Shown: positions 8,607 to 18,295 of the stretch, piece by piece
How positions within the stretch are numbered: position 1 is the first letter of the stretch
Layout of the letters: the number at the start of each line of letters is the position of its first letter
Program-made: the position numbers and the translations under genes
The notes under the pieces: generated by a model
Databases searched by the model: none
Told to the model about the DNA's origin: nothing
Seen by the model: the letters and a program-made list of their open reading frames with translations, nothing else
DNA from: Amycolatopsis sulphurea
Lineage (GTDB): Bacteria > Actinomycetota > Actinomycetes > Mycobacteriales > Pseudonocardiaceae
Direction of reading: 5' to 3'
Assembly (NCBI RefSeq): GCF_002564045.1
Contig: NZ_PDJK01000002.1
Coordinates: 930,001-994,000, forward strand
DNA: 64,000 nucleotides

Positions 8607-9166
8607 CGGACCTCCTGCACGAGGAACGCCGCGGTCGCCGCAGTGGCGATCGTGGCGAGGATCACCAGCACGGTTTCCGCCGCACCGTTGGGGACCAGCA
8701 GCGCGAGCGTGGTGCACACCGAGGCCGGCACGCCGAGATAAGCGGCACGGAGCCGGCGGCCGACCATCAGCGGCGTCGGCCCGACCGGGCCGAACGCGAT
8801 CCGCAAACCGGCCCCGAGCAACGGCAGCGCGAGCAGCAGCCACACCGCGCTCAGCGCACCGAACAGCATCAACGCGCCACTCACCATGCCCACCGCGACC
8901 GGCACGATCGCCAGGTACAGCACCGTCCGCTGGATGCCGGTGCGCTTCGTCTCCAGCCTCGCCAGACGCACCTGTTCGGTGGCGACCTCCGCTTCCTGTT
9001 CCGTACGCAGGAGGTTCTCCGCGCGTGTAACCAGCACGTCGAGTGCTTCGGTACGTTCGGCGTCCGCGAGCGCAGGCAGCTCGGCCAGGCCCGCACGCAG
9101 CTGCCGCCGGAGTGCGGACACCCGCGCTTCGGCATGGTCGCGCTGGTCTTCTGCAGGCGTAGTCAC
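8603..9166 (-). CDS. Uncharacterised membrane protein with N-terminal coiled coil
   Basis: A 187-aa protein of unknown function. Residues ~5-65 are helical and charged (an Arg/Glu/Leu-rich coiled coil). They are followed by about four hydrophobic segments (TVLYLAIVPVAVGMVSGALM, then a Leu/Ala-rich stretch, and two more near the C-terminus), so the N-terminus is probably cytoplasmic. GTG 9166 was chosen because the coiled coil starts there; no closer start has a better ribosome site. It overlaps the downstream coiled-coil gene by four bases, forming a two-gene unit in which both products could pair through their coiled coils. Confidence 0.78.
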   Translation of the reverse strand: MTTPAEDQRDHAEARVSALRRQLRAGLAELPALADAERTEALDVLVTRAENLLRTEQEAEVATEQVRLARLETKRTGIQRTVLYLAIVPVAVGMVSGALMLFGALSAVWLLLALPLLGAGLRIAFGPVGPTPLMVGRRLRAAYLGVPASVCTTLALLVPNGAAETVLVILATIATAATAAFLVQEVR

Positions 9167-9219
9167 TCGCACACTGTAGGTACGAAGCGCACCGAACCCG
9201 TGGACCGACGCGACTCCGG

Positions 9220-9543
9220 CTACCGCTTCTTGCGCCGCACGCGCACTGCGCGCATGTCTGTGACTGCGTAGTCCAAGTCTCGACACGGTAAGCCGTGCGC
9301 GTGCAGTGCCTCCGCAGCACGGGCCTTCGCGACCTTCTCGTCGTCGTCCGGCTGAGCAGGCACCTGACAGCGGAAGGTGAACGCGGTGACGGTGACGTCG
9401 TGCGTAAATGTGCCCGCCTCACTGAACATCAGGTCGCCGCCCTTCGCAGCCAGCGCCGCACGCCCGGCTTCATCGAGGTGGTCGAACTTGCCGCGAATGA
9501 TCACGCGGAACGCGTCCATGTCAGGTTCCATTTCGTGTCGCAT
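9220..9543 (-). CDS. DUF6204-like small protein
   Basis: A ~107-aa soluble protein. The core, AFRVIIRGKFDHLDEAGRAA followed by a Phe/Thr-rich strand region (TFTHDVTVTAFTFRCQV) and a helix (KVAKARAAEALHAHGL), resembles the DUF6204 family found across actinomycetes, which has no known function. Starts at 9543, 9531 or 9519 (MDAFRV) are all possible; the last best matches where family members usually begin. It overlaps or abuts the end of the upstream tetR gene and is likely in one transcript with it. Confidence 0.7.
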   Translation of the reverse strand: MRHEMEPDMDAFRVIIRGKFDHLDEAGRAALAAKGGDLMFSEAGTFTHDVTVTAFTFRCQVPAQPDDDEKVAKARAAEALHAHGLPCRDLDYAVTDMRAVRVRRKKR

Positions 9544-10156
9544 AGGTGAGCACTCGGACGCCGAGCAGGCCTTCCACCGCATCGAGGAGGTCTTCGGCCG
9601 CCTTCGCGATGTCGTCCGGCTGCTCGCCGGCGACCGTGCGTTTGCCGATCTCCGCGTACAGCAGGCTGTGCACCCACCCGATCTGCGCCGAAACCAGCCC
9701 CGGCACGGGATCCGCTCGATCCGCGCCGGTCTCCTCGATCAGCACCTCGGTCAGCTCGCCGGCCATCTGCTCGCCGAGGTCACGCAGCCGCGCGGCGAGC
9801 GTCGGCGCGGCCAGCATCATCGGCAGGACCCGGCCGAACCCGGGGGTGAGCCCGATCGTCCGCTCACGCCGCCGGATCTCGCCACGCAGGTGCGCCAGCA
9901 CCGCCCCCGCCGCGGAGACCCCCGGCGCCCGCTCCCGCACGATCCCGGCCAGCCGCCCGGCCGAGGCCTCGTCCGGCGGCAGCACCAAGTCCTCCTTGAC
10001 GCGGAAGTGGTGGTAGACGGTGTTGACCGCAACGTCCGCCGCCTCGGCCACCTCGGCGATCGTCACCGCGTCGAACCCCCGCTCGACGAACAGGGCCAGC
10101 GCGGCACCAGTGATCCGCTCGACGGTCTCCCGCTTCTTCCGTTCCCGCAGTCCCAT
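9521..10156 (-). CDS. TetR-family transcriptional regulator
   Basis: A 211-aa protein. The N-terminal DNA-binding domain is clear: RERKKRETVERITGAALALF, then FDAVTIAEVAEAADVAVNTV with the recognition segment YHHFRVKEDLV. The rest is an all-helical ligand/dimer domain with a MftR-like character. ATG 10156 was preferred to an ATG at 10198 because that longer version would translate the operator palindrome. A perfect TGGAGTCGACTCCA palindrome lies 27 bp upstream and is probably its own operator. The gene is divergent from the SARP gene at 10311, which could share this control. Confidence 0.9.
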   Translation of the reverse strand: MGLRERKKRETVERITGAALALFVERGFDAVTIAEVAEAADVAVNTVYHHFRVKEDLVLPPDEASAGRLAGIVRERAPGVSAAGAVLAHLRGEIRRRERTIGLTPGFGRVLPMMLAAPTLAARLRDLGEQMAGELTEVLIEETGADRADPVPGLVSAQIGWVHSLLYAEIGKRTVAGEQPDDIAKAAEDLLDAVEGLLGVRVLTYATRNGT

Positions 10157-10183
10157 GCGGTCGATTGAAGCACACTCTATTTT

Positions 10184-10197
10184 TGGAGTCGACTCCA
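10184..10197. promoter_or_regulatory. Perfect 14-bp palindrome, probable TetR operator
   Basis: TGGAGTCGACTCCA is a perfect palindrome set in AT-rich sequence, between the tetR start (10156, minus strand) and the SARP start (10311, plus strand). A TAGAGT hexamer on the minus strand just downstream of it could be the tetR -10 box, which would place the palindrome in the promoter spacer. This is the classic arrangement for TetR autorepression. Confidence 0.65.
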
Positions 10198-10310
10198 TTT
10201 ATTCCGACAGATCACCGAACGTCAGCACTCGGGCACCCGGTGAGATCGGCCTCCGGTAAGGAATCCGGGAAAACCCCGACGCGGCGGAGGCGGGCGCGCG
10301 GCAGAATCGG

Positions 10311-13300
10311 GTGGTGCGGATCGGCTTGCTGGGACCTCTAGAGGTGCGGACCGACTCAGGCGCCGAGATGATCGTCCCGGGCGCCCGGGTGCGGACGTTG
10401 CTGAGTGCGCTCGCGCTGGAACCCGGGCGGATCGTCACGTCGGGCCGGCTCGTCGACGCGGTGTGGGGCGCACACCCGCCGGCCACCGTGAATGCCTTAC
10501 ACGCCCTCGTTTCCCGGCTGCGACGAGCGGGAGCGACGCTCGATTCCACGCCCGCGGGCTATCGGCTGCCCGAGGCAACCGTGGACGTGGCGCGCTTCGA
10601 GGAGCTGGTCACCATGGCCCGCGCCACCGGCGACGACCGCGTCAAGCTGCGGCTGCTGCGCGAGGCGCTCGATCTGTGGCGCGGACCGGCGCTCGGCGAT
10701 GTCGCGGACGGCGAGTTCTTCCAAGCCCCGATCGCACGGCTGACCGAACTCCGGCTCACCGCGGCGGAGGAACATGCCGAAGCCGCGCTGCGTCTGGGCC
10801 TCGGGGCGAGCCTGACCACGGAGCTGTCCGGGCTGCTGGCCGAGCACCCGCTGCGGGAACGGCTGACGGCCGCTTTGATGCGCGCCCTGCAAGCGGCCGG
10901 ACAGCCGGGCGAGGCGCTGCGGGTGTTCGCCCGGGCCCGGATGGCGCTGGCCGACGAGCTGGGCGTCGATCCGTCCGCCCAGCTGTCCGAGGTACACACC
11001 TCGCTGCTGCAGGAGGATCCCGCGCCCGGGCCGCGCACGAACCTGCGCGCCGGGCTGACCAGCTTCGTCGGCCGGGACGCGGACGTCGCCGAAGTCGTGA
11101 AGCTCGTCGGCGAATACCGGCTCACCACGCTCATCGGGCCGGGCGGGGCCGGAAAGACCCGGCTGTCGGTCGAGACCGGACGCCGGCTGCTCGACGAGAC
11201 CAGCGGCGACGTGTGGTTCGTGGAGCTGGCTTCGGTGACCTCCGGTGCGGACATGGCGCAGGCGTTGCTCAGCGCACTCGAAACCCGCGGGCGGGTGCAC
11301 GTCAGCAGACATGCCGGGGGAACGGTGCGGGAACGGGCGATCGCCGCGTTGCGCGACCGGGAAGCCGTGCTGGTGCTGGACAATTGCGAACACTTGCTCG
11401 ACCCGGCCGCCGAGCTTGCCGAGCAGCTGCTCGGCGAATGTCCCCGGCTGCGGATCCTGGCCACCAGCCGCGAAGCCCTCGCGGTGACCGGCGAAGCGCT
11501 GTGGCCGGTGGAACCGCTCACGCTGCCCGGCGAGGGCGCGGGCGTGCCCGATGCGATGGCCTGCGCGTCGGTGCGGCTGTTCGCCGACCGTGCCGCCGCG
11601 GTACGGCCGGGTTTCGCCATCAACGAGTCCACTGTGGACGACGTGGTCCGGATCTGCCGGGCGCTCGACGGCATGCCACTGGCCGTGGAGCTGGCCGCGG
11701 CGCGGCTGCGTGCGCTGACCGTGGCGCAGCTCACGGCACGGCTCGACGACCGGTTCCGGCTGCTCACCGCGGGCAGCCGGACCGCGCTGGCCCGGCACCG
11801 GACGTTGCGCGCGGTCGTCGACTGGAGCTGGGATCTGCTGACGCCGGGCGAACGGCGGCTGCTGCGCCGGCTGGCCGTGTTCTCCGGCGGCGCGACCGCC
11901 GGCGCCGCCGAAGCGGTCTGCCCCGGCGGCGCCGACCTGCTCGTGTCGCTGGTCGACAAATCGCTGCTGACCTCCTCCGCCGACACCGAGCCGCGGTACC
12001 GGATGCTGGAGACGATCAAGGCTTACGGGCTGGCACGGCTGGCCGAAGCGGGCGAACTCGAGTCCGTCCGGCAGGCGCACGCGGAGTGGTTCGCGCAGCT
12101 GGCCGAGCGCGCCGACGAGCACCTGCGCCGGGCCGAGCAGCTCGACTGGCTGGCCCGGCTCAACGCCGAGCACGGCAACCTGATGGCCGCGGTCCGGGGC
12201 GCGCTGGCCGCGGGAGACGCACCGATGGCCGTCCGGCTGGTCGTCCGCTGTTCGTGGTTCTGGCTGCTGACCGGCCACAAGACCGAGGGCATGGAGCTGA
12301 TCGCGGCCGCGCTGGCGGTGCCCGGCGAAGTGGATCCAGGGGAACAGGCCACCGCGTGCGCGATGTACGCCTTGCTGATGACCGCCGGGCTGGCCGACGA
12401 CAGCACCGCCGTCGAATGGGTCAGCCGGGCGCTGGAGCTGGCCGGTGATCGGGCCGGGCAGCATCCGATCCTGCGGTTCATGGTCCCGTTGCACCAATTG
12501 CTGCGCAGCGGCCGGGACGGGTGTCCCCCGCAACTGTCCGTTTTGGACGATCTGATCGCCGACCCGGACCCGTGGCTGCGCGCGCACGCGCTGCTGAACC
12601 GGTCCCGGTTGCAGGTGAACGTCAATCGGGACGCGGCCGCGGCGGAGGCGGACATCCGCGAATCGGTGCGGCTGTTCCGCCGCAGTGGCGAGCGCTGGGG
12701 GACTTCGCTGGCGTTGAGCGAGTACGCCGAACTCGTCGCACGGCGCGGTGCGCTCGCGGAAGGCGCTGCGCTGTATCAGGAATCGGTCGACGCCGTACGC
12801 GAGCTGGGCGCGATGGAAGACGCCATCTGGGCGTACGGCCGAAAAGCCCAGCTGCTGATGCGCTTGGGCGACGGAGCCGGCGCCGCCGCCGCGATCGCCG
12901 CGGCCGACCGTGAATCCGCGACGGTGACCTTCCCCGACGCGTTGGCGAGCGTGGCGCACGCGAAGGGCGATCTGGCGCGCTGGCAAGGCGATCCGGCAGC
13001 CGCCCGGCTGAGTCTGAAACAGGCAGCGGCCCTGCTCGAACACACCACGATTCACCCGGTTTTCCGCGCGATGCTGGCACATTCCCACGCGTACCTGGAC
13101 GCCATCGCCGGAGATCTGGCCACCGCGCGGGTCCGCCGTCGTGAGGCCCTGGAGCTGTCCGTCCAAGTGGGCGATGTGGTTTACCTGGCCCACACCGTCG
13201 TGGGAATCGCGGACCACGCGCTACGTCTCGGCCGTGTGGCCGACGCCGCCCTTCTGCTCCGCGCCGCCGAGCAGCTTCGCGGCGGCCCGGACCACGCTTC

Positions 13301-13406
13301 CCCCGACGTCGCCGCAGTCGCAGCAGCGATCCGGGCCGCCGGCGTGCACCCGCCCGCCGGAGACCCGGACCCGATCGCGTTGGCTCGCGACGTGCTCAGC
13401 GAATGA
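10311..13406 (+). CDS. SARP-type AAA regulator (AfsR-like)
   Basis: A 1031-aa multidomain regulator. An OmpR-like winged helix comes first (RIGLLGPLEVRTDSG, then LEPGRIVTSGRLVDAVWG). A bacterial transcriptional activator (BTAD) domain follows to about residue 245, then a STAND/NB-ARC-type ATPase with Walker A GPGGAGKT near residue 277 and Walker B LVLDNCEHLL, a winged helix, and a long TPR-like helical C-terminus. Such large SARPs activate secondary-metabolism or stress genes in the cytoplasm, with ATP binding controlling oligomerisation. GTG 10311 is followed by a second GTG, so the start could shift by one codon. The 3' end overlaps the convergent ABC permease by 11 bp. Confidence 0.9.
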   Translation: MVRIGLLGPLEVRTDSGAEMIVPGARVRTLLSALALEPGRIVTSGRLVDAVWGAHPPATVNALHALVSRLRRAGATLDSTPAGYRLPEATVDVARFEELVTMARATGDDRVKLRLLREALDLWRGPALGDVADGEFFQAPIARLTELRLTAAEEHAEAALRLGLGASLTTELSGLLAEHPLRERLTAALMRALQAAGQPGEALRVFARARMALADELGVDPSAQLSEVHTSLLQEDPAPGPRTNLRAGLTSFVGRDADVAEVVKLVGEYRLTTLIGPGGAGKTRLSVETGRRLLDETSGDVWFVELASVTSGADMAQALLSALETRGRVHVSRHAGGTVRERAIAALRDREAVLVLDNCEHLLDPAAELAEQLLGECPRLRILATSREALAVTGEALWPVEPLTLPGEGAGVPDAMACASVRLFADRAAAVRPGFAINESTVDDVVRICRALDGMPLAVELAAARLRALTVAQLTARLDDRFRLLTAGSRTALARHRTLRAVVDWSWDLLTPGERRLLRRLAVFSGGATAGAAEAVCPGGADLLVSLVDKSLLTSSADTEPRYRMLETIKAYGLARLAEAGELESVRQAHAEWFAQLAERADEHLRRAEQLDWLARLNAEHGNLMAAVRGALAAGDAPMAVRLVVRCSWFWLLTGHKTEGMELIAAALAVPGEVDPGEQATACAMYALLMTAGLADDSTAVEWVSRALELAGDRAGQHPILRFMVPLHQLLRSGRDGCPPQLSVLDDLIADPDPWLRAHALLNRSRLQVNVNRDAAAAEADIRESVRLFRRSGERWGTSLALSEYAELVARRGALAEGAALYQESVDAVRELGAMEDAIWAYGRKAQLLMRLGDGAGAAAAIAAADRESATVTFPDALASVAHAKGDLARWQGDPAAARLSLKQAAALLEHTTIHPVFRAMLAHSHAYLDAIAGDLATARVRRREALELSVQVGDVVYLAHTVVGIADHALRLGRVADAALLLRAAEQLRGGPDHASPDVAAVAAAIRAAGVHPPAGDPDPIALARDVLSE

Positions 13407-14158
13407 GGTTCCGCTCGAACAACCGGCGTGCCCACAGGTAGCCGCCCAGGCTGAGCACCGCGCACCAACCCAGCGCCAGCACCAGATTCGAGCCCACCGG
13501 AGTCCCCCGCAACAGTGCCCGCGCCGTCTCCATCACCGGGGTGAACGGCTGGTACTGGGCAAACCACCGCAGGCCCGCGGGCATCGAATCGGTCGGCACG
13601 AACCCGCTGCCGAGGAACGGCAGCAGGATCAGCGGCATCGGGAGATTGCTCGCCCCCTCGACGCTCTTGGTCACCATGCCGAGCGCCACCGTCAGCCAGG
13701 TCAGCGCAAACGCGAGCAGCAGGAGCATTCCGAGCGCGCCCAGCCATTGCAGCAGATTCGCCGACGGACGGAAGCCGATCGCGACCGCGAGCCCCAGCGT
13801 CACGCCGACGCACAGCATCGCCTGGCAGCAACTGCTCACCACATGCCCGGTGAGCACCGCCCCACGGCTGATCGCCATGGTGCGGAAGCGGGCCATGATG
13901 CCCTGGGTCATATCCATCGCCACGGACACGGCCGTCCCTTGCACCGCACCGGCGATCGCCATCAGCAGCACGCCGGGGGTCACGTAGTCGATATAGGTCG
14001 CGCGGCCGCCGGAACCGCCGCCGATGCCGGCACCGAGCGTGCCGCCGAACACGTAGACGAACAACAGCAGGAAGATCACCGGCATCGCGACCAGCATCAC
14101 GGTCATCGACGGGTATCGCAGCAGGTGCTTGAGGTTGCGGCGCACCATGATCATCGAG

Positions 14159-14166
<8 letters not shown>
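13396..14166 (-). CDS. ABC-2 type export permease (DrrB-like)
   Basis: A 256-aa integral membrane protein with six predicted membrane segments. The N-terminus (VRRNLKHLLRYPSMTVMLVA) and the ABC2 signature region (VTPGVLLMAIAGAVQGTA, then RFRTMAISRGAVLTGHV) are typical of DrrB, the permease half of daunorubicin-type drug exporters. The C-terminal hydrophobic segment RFDQ-like loops (FGFVP-type SGFVPTDSMPAGLRWFAQYQP) also fit. It overlaps the upstream ATPase gene by 8 bp, showing a coupled exporter operon. The substrate is unknown, and no biosynthetic cluster sits beside it. Confidence 0.92.
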
Positions 14167-15100
<934 letters not shown>

Positions 15101-15186
15101 GGATCCCCCTTTCCGTTCGTGATGACGGCAGCGTGCGCGCACGGGCTGACAGGGGTGGCGTTCGCGCTGACATCGCGCTGACAGGC

Positions 15187-15216
15187 CGTGAAGGGACCCT
15201 TCAGGGACTCTGAGTC
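15187..15216. repeat. Half palindrome interrupted by mobile element
   Basis: One arm of the GTGAAGGG palindrome plus the ACTCTGAGT centre is followed directly by the left end of the larger element at 15217. The second arm is missing here. This looks like an older palindrome copy into which the element inserted, followed by loss of sequence. Confidence 0.6.
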
Positions 15217-15438
15217 CAGGGTCCCGGCAAAGTTGGTCGAAGGGCCTGTGATCAGCAGAGAGTCGTGGCTGCCGCGTCATCATCGACGACACCTGCCATC
15301 TCGATCGATTTGCGCCTGGCAGCGGGCGATGCGGTTGTGCTCGAGGTGCGCGACCACCTCGTGGTGTGCGCCGGACCTGTCCCGGGTCTGTGAAGGGACC
15401 CTTCACAGACTCAGAGTCCGTGAAGGGCCCCTTCACAG
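15217..15438 (+). mobile_element. MITE-like element, copy A (right end missing)
   Basis: It starts with the left terminal repeat CAGGGTCCCGGCAAAGT and follows the other copies for ~220 bp, including the internal GTGAAGGG double palindrome at about 15390-15438, then stops without the right terminal repeat. It fills most of the 350-bp space between the drrA start and the 3' end of the downstream-lying minus-strand gene. It has no coding capacity I accept. Confidence 0.8.
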
Positions 15439-15450
15439 GCGACAGCGCGG

Positions 15451-16446
15451 CTACCCCGCCGACGGCAACAGCGGCACCCGCTCGTTCTCCGGCGGCGGAC
15501 CGGGCGGGGTGCCGTCGCCGAACGGACGGCCGCCCAGGTCTTCACGGCCGTGCGGGGTGAGCCAGCCGGACAGGTCCGGCCCGAGCGGCACGACCCCGCT
15601 CGGGTTCAGCTTCCGGTGCACCACGTAGTAATGCTTCTTGATCTGGCCGAAGTCGATGGTGTCGCCGAACCCCGGCGTCTGGAACAGATCGCGCGCGTAC
15701 GCCCACAGCACCGGCATCTCCGTGAGCTTCTGCCGATTGCATTTGAAGTGCCCGTGATAGACCGCGTCGAACCGGACCAGCGTGGTGAACAGCCGGATGT
15801 CGGCCTCGGTGATCGTGTCGCCCACCAGATAACGCTGTCCGGCGAGCCGCTGCGACAACCAGTCCAGCCTGCCGAACACATCGCGGTACGCATGCTCGTA
15901 CGCGGCCTGCGAACCGGCGAACCCGGCCCGGTAGACGCCGTTGTTCACGTCACGGAAGACCTTCTCCGCCACGTCGTCGATCTCCGCGCGCAACCGCTCC
16001 GGGTACAGCTCGGGCGCGCCGGCACGGTGGTAAGCGCGCCATTCGAGGGACAAGTCGAGGGTGATCCGCCGGAAGTCGTTGGTCACCACCTTGCCGCTGG
16101 GCACGTCCACGATCGCGGGCACGGTGACTCCGCGCGGGTAGTCCGGATCACGGGCGAAGAACGCCTGCTGCAGCCGCTCGATGCCAAGCACCGGGTCCCG
16201 CCCGCCCGGGTCCAGGTCAAAGGTCCAGCTGCGCTCGTCGTGCGTCGGACCGCACATGCCCATCGACAGCACGTCCTCCAGCCCGAGCAGCCGCCGGACG
16301 ATCGCCGCGCGGTTGGCCCACGGGCAGGCGCGGGCGATCACCAGCCGGTAGCGACCCGGCTCCAGCGGCCAGCCGTCGCGGCCGTCGGCGGTGATCCGGT
16401 CGGGAAGGTAGTGCATGTCCCGGGTGAAGGTGCCCTGCTCGGTCAT
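15451..16446 (-). CDS. Glutathionyl-hydroquinone reductase-like GST (YqjG/ECM4 type)
   Basis: A 331-aa member of the GST Xi group. The active-site motif is ACPWANR near residue 40, with Cys as nucleophile; WPLEPGRYRLVIARACPWA and the C-terminal all-helical domain (NNGVYRAGFAGSQAAYE, then LVGDTITEADIRLFTTLVRFD) are diagnostic. The family removes glutathione, or in actinobacteria probably mycothiol, from quinone adducts. Its start overlaps the marR stop in an ATGA arrangement, so it is translationally coupled with that regulator, suggesting induction by quinone or phenolic stress. The gene ends beside mobile-element copy A. Confidence 0.92.
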   Translation of the reverse strand: MTEQGTFTRDMHYLPDRITADGRDGWPLEPGRYRLVIARACPWANRAAIVRRLLGLEDVLSMGMCGPTHDERSWTFDLDPGGRDPVLGIERLQQAFFARDPDYPRGVTVPAIVDVPSGKVVTNDFRRITLDLSLEWRAYHRAGAPELYPERLRAEIDDVAEKVFRDVNNGVYRAGFAGSQAAYEHAYRDVFGRLDWLSQRLAGQRYLVGDTITEADIRLFTTLVRFDAVYHGHFKCNRQKLTEMPVLWAYARDLFQTPGFGDTIDFGQIKKHYYVVHRKLNPSGVVPLGPDLSGWLTPHGREDLGGRPFGDGTPPGPPPENERVPLLPSAG

Positions 16447-16919
16447 GTGTCCAGCTTCCGTGACGGTGGCTCCAACGCCGCGGCGAGCCGTTCCAGGATC
16501 GGACCGGCGGCACGGACCTCCTCGGGCGACAGATGGTCGAAAAGGTGCGTCCGCACCCGCTCCAAGTGCCCGGGGTAGGCGGCACGCAGCGTCGCGTGTC
16601 CCTCATCGGTCAGGGTGGCGTGCGCGGCCCGCCGGTCCTGCGGGCACTTGACCTTGCGGACCAGGCCACGGCGTTCGAGGCTCTCCACCACCCGGCTGAT
16701 CCGGCTCAGCGACAGCGCGGTGGCCGAGGCCAGGTCGGTCAGCCGCAGCCGCTCCTCGGGCGATTCGGACAACGAGACCAGCACCGTGTAGTCGGTCATC
16801 GAGATGCCGTGGTCCTGGACGAACTGGTCCTCCAGCGTGCGCGGCAGCACCGTGATGATCCGGGTCAGCGGACGCCAGACGGCTTGTTCCGCGCCGGTCA
16901 GCGGGGGTCTGTTCGGCAC
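16443..16919 (-). CDS. MarR-family transcriptional regulator
   Basis: A 158-aa winged-helix regulator. The DNA-binding core is RLTDLASATALSLSRISRVV followed by the wing region (LVRKVKCPQDRRAAHATLTDEG), typical of MarR. GTG 16919 was selected because the upstream in-frame segment would run into the promoter dyad. It is the first gene of a minus-strand operon with the GST-like reductase and is divergent from yceI. The intergenic AGTGTT/AACACT dyad is a likely binding site controlling both directions. Confidence 0.88.
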   Translation of the reverse strand: MPNRPPLTGAEQAVWRPLTRIITVLPRTLEDQFVQDHGISMTDYTVLVSLSESPEERLRLTDLASATALSLSRISRVVESLERRGLVRKVKCPQDRRAAHATLTDEGHATLRAAYPGHLERVRTHLFDHLSPEEVRAAGPILERLAAALEPPSRKLDT

Positions 16920-16960
16920 ACCGGGCAGTCTATCCGACGCTTGCTCGCGCAATCAGTTAT

Positions 16961-16977
16961 AGTGTTGGTTGAACACT
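16961..16977. promoter_or_regulatory. Dyad operator between marR and yceI
   Basis: AGTGTTGGTTGAACACT has perfect 6-bp arms with a 5-bp centre and contains a TTGA...TCAA-like core just beyond it. A TATAGT hexamer at 16958-16963 overlaps the left arm and could be the yceI -10 box. The site lies in the 89-bp divergent gap, as expected for a MarR operator. Confidence 0.6.
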
Positions 16978-17008
16978 CAATCATCTCGCGACCCGGAGGA
17001 CCCCAGCC

Positions 17009-17566
17009 ATGACCACCGCCCCTGCCTACACCGACCTGACCGGCGAATACACCATCGACGGCGGGCACAGCCGGATCGGCTTCGTCGCCCGCCACGCCAT
17101 GGTGACCAAGGTCCGCGGCTCGTTCAACGAGTTCGAGGGCAGCTTCGCCGTGGACGGCGCGAACCCGGCCCTCTCCAGCGCCCGGATCACCATCCAGGCG
17201 AAGAGCATCGACACCCGCAACGCGGACCGCGACGGCCACCTGCGCACCAACGACTTCCTGGCCGCGGACGAGTTCCCGACCATCACGTTCGCCTCCACCG
17301 GCGTCACGCAGACCGGTGAGAGCAGCTTCGACGTGACCGGCGACCTGACCATCAAGGGCGTCACCAAGTCGCTGACCATCCCGTTCGAGTTCGGCGGCGC
17401 GGCGAAGGACCCGTTCGGCAACGACCGCGTCGGCTTCGAAGGCGCGACCTCGATCAACCGCAGCGACTACGGCGTCACCTTCAACGCCCCGCTGGAGACC
17501 GGCGGCGTGCTGGTCTCGGACAAGATCACCCTCGAATTCGAGGTCTCCGCGATCAGGAACGCCTGA
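17009..17566 (+). CDS. YceI-family lipid-binding protein
   Basis: A 185-aa protein with the complete YceI beta-barrel pattern: YTIDGGHSRIGFVARHAMVT at the start, then VRGSFNEFEGSF, DGHLRTNDFLAADEFPTITF and the C-terminal VGFEGATSINRSDYGV. YceI proteins bind isoprenoid or polyprenyl lipids; the actinobacterial versions usually lack a signal peptide, as here, so it is cytoplasmic. An upstream GGAGGA site supports ATG 17009. It is divergent from the marR-reductase operon, and co-regulation would fit quinone handling. Confidence 0.93.
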   Translation: MTTAPAYTDLTGEYTIDGGHSRIGFVARHAMVTKVRGSFNEFEGSFAVDGANPALSSARITIQAKSIDTRNADRDGHLRTNDFLAADEFPTITFASTGVTQTGESSFDVTGDLTIKGVTKSLTIPFEFGGAAKDPFGNDRVGFEGATSINRSDYGVTFNAPLETGGVLVSDKITLEFEVSAIRNA

Positions 17567-17617
17567 CTCCGGCCACGGCTGAAGAACGCGGGTCCGCCGT
17601 CGGACCGGCTGGTCTCC

Positions 17618-17889
17618 CAGGGGCCGGCAAAGCTGATCGAGGCCCAGTGATCAGCAGAGAGAGAGCCGTAGCTGCCCCGTCATCACCGACGGCGCCTGCC
17701 CTCTCGATCGATTGCGCCCGGCAGCAGGCGAAGCGGCGGTGTTCGAGACGCGCGACCACCTCGCACTGTGCACCAGCCCTGTCCCGGGTCTGTGAAGGGG
17801 CCCTTCACAGACTCAGAGTCCGTGAAGGGCCCCTTCACGGACCTCCGCAGTCTGCGCAGGCCCCTCACACCGACGTTGCCGACACCCTG
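17618..17889 (+). mobile_element. MITE-like element, copy B
   Basis: A 272-bp copy bounded by imperfect terminal inverted repeats: the left end has GGCAAAGCTGAT, the right end ACCGACGTTGCCGAC. It is flanked by 11-bp direct repeats, GGCTGGTCTCC (17607-17617) and AACTGGTCTCC (17890-17900), matching at 9 of 11 positions. The internal double palindrome is at about 17790-17840. No transposase is encoded, so it must move in trans. It sits after the yceI stop codon. Confidence 0.85.
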
Positions 17890-18102
17890 AACTGGTCTCC
17901 TCGGAATCGTCGTCGTCCACCGCTGCCCGGCGGGGACGGCGGCGTGCCGGCCCGGATGCCGATGCGCCGGCGGAGGTTTCCTGGGTGGCCTGCCCGCCGG
18001 CGTGCTGCTGCGCGCACGGCCCTACCCCGAAACAGCTCGAACCGGCCCTCCCGGGCCACCACAACGCGAAATCCGGCGTCGAAGCCCAGCAACCCGACAG
18101 AC

Positions 18103-18132
18103 TTGACGGAAAATGGCCAAAAAGCCGATAAT
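18103..18132 (+). promoter_or_regulatory. Strong housekeeping-type promoter of the T7SS-associated operon
   Basis: TTGACG (18103-18108) and GATAAT (18127-18132) are separated by 18 bp, close to the consensus for the principal sigma factor. The predicted start is near 18139, giving a ~155-nt leader to the GTG at 18296. An AT-rich pocket here contrasts with the surrounding GC-rich DNA. The stretch 17901-18295 otherwise holds no gene I can support. Confidence 0.7.
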
Positions 18133-18155
18133 TCCCTGCTGAACGGCCATTTTCC
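18108..18155. promoter_or_regulatory. 12-bp inverted repeat overlapping the promoter
   Basis: GGAAAATGGCC at 18108-18118 and GGCCATTTTCC at 18145-18155 are perfect inverted arms (12 bp with the outer C-G pair), 26 bp apart. The left arm lies in the promoter spacer and the right arm just past the predicted start site. Because only the right arm would be transcribed, a DNA operator for a dimeric repressor is more likely than an RNA hairpin. Confidence 0.6.
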
Positions 18156-18295
18156 GCCGGTACTCGACCGCCGCGATCGCCCTGTCACCAAATGCCGACT
18201 GCGACTCCAATCGGGTGTTTCGCCACCGCGCGCAGCGCCCGTTTCACCCCGCGCTGCTACTGTTTTCGGGAATCGACGCAGGGGAGGCGTTATCC

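Noticed and set aside
10497..13217. A 906-codon open frame antisense to the SARP gene
   Set aside because: Long antisense frames are common in GC-rich genes; its composition is biased and it lacks domains, whereas the plus-strand frame has clear ones.
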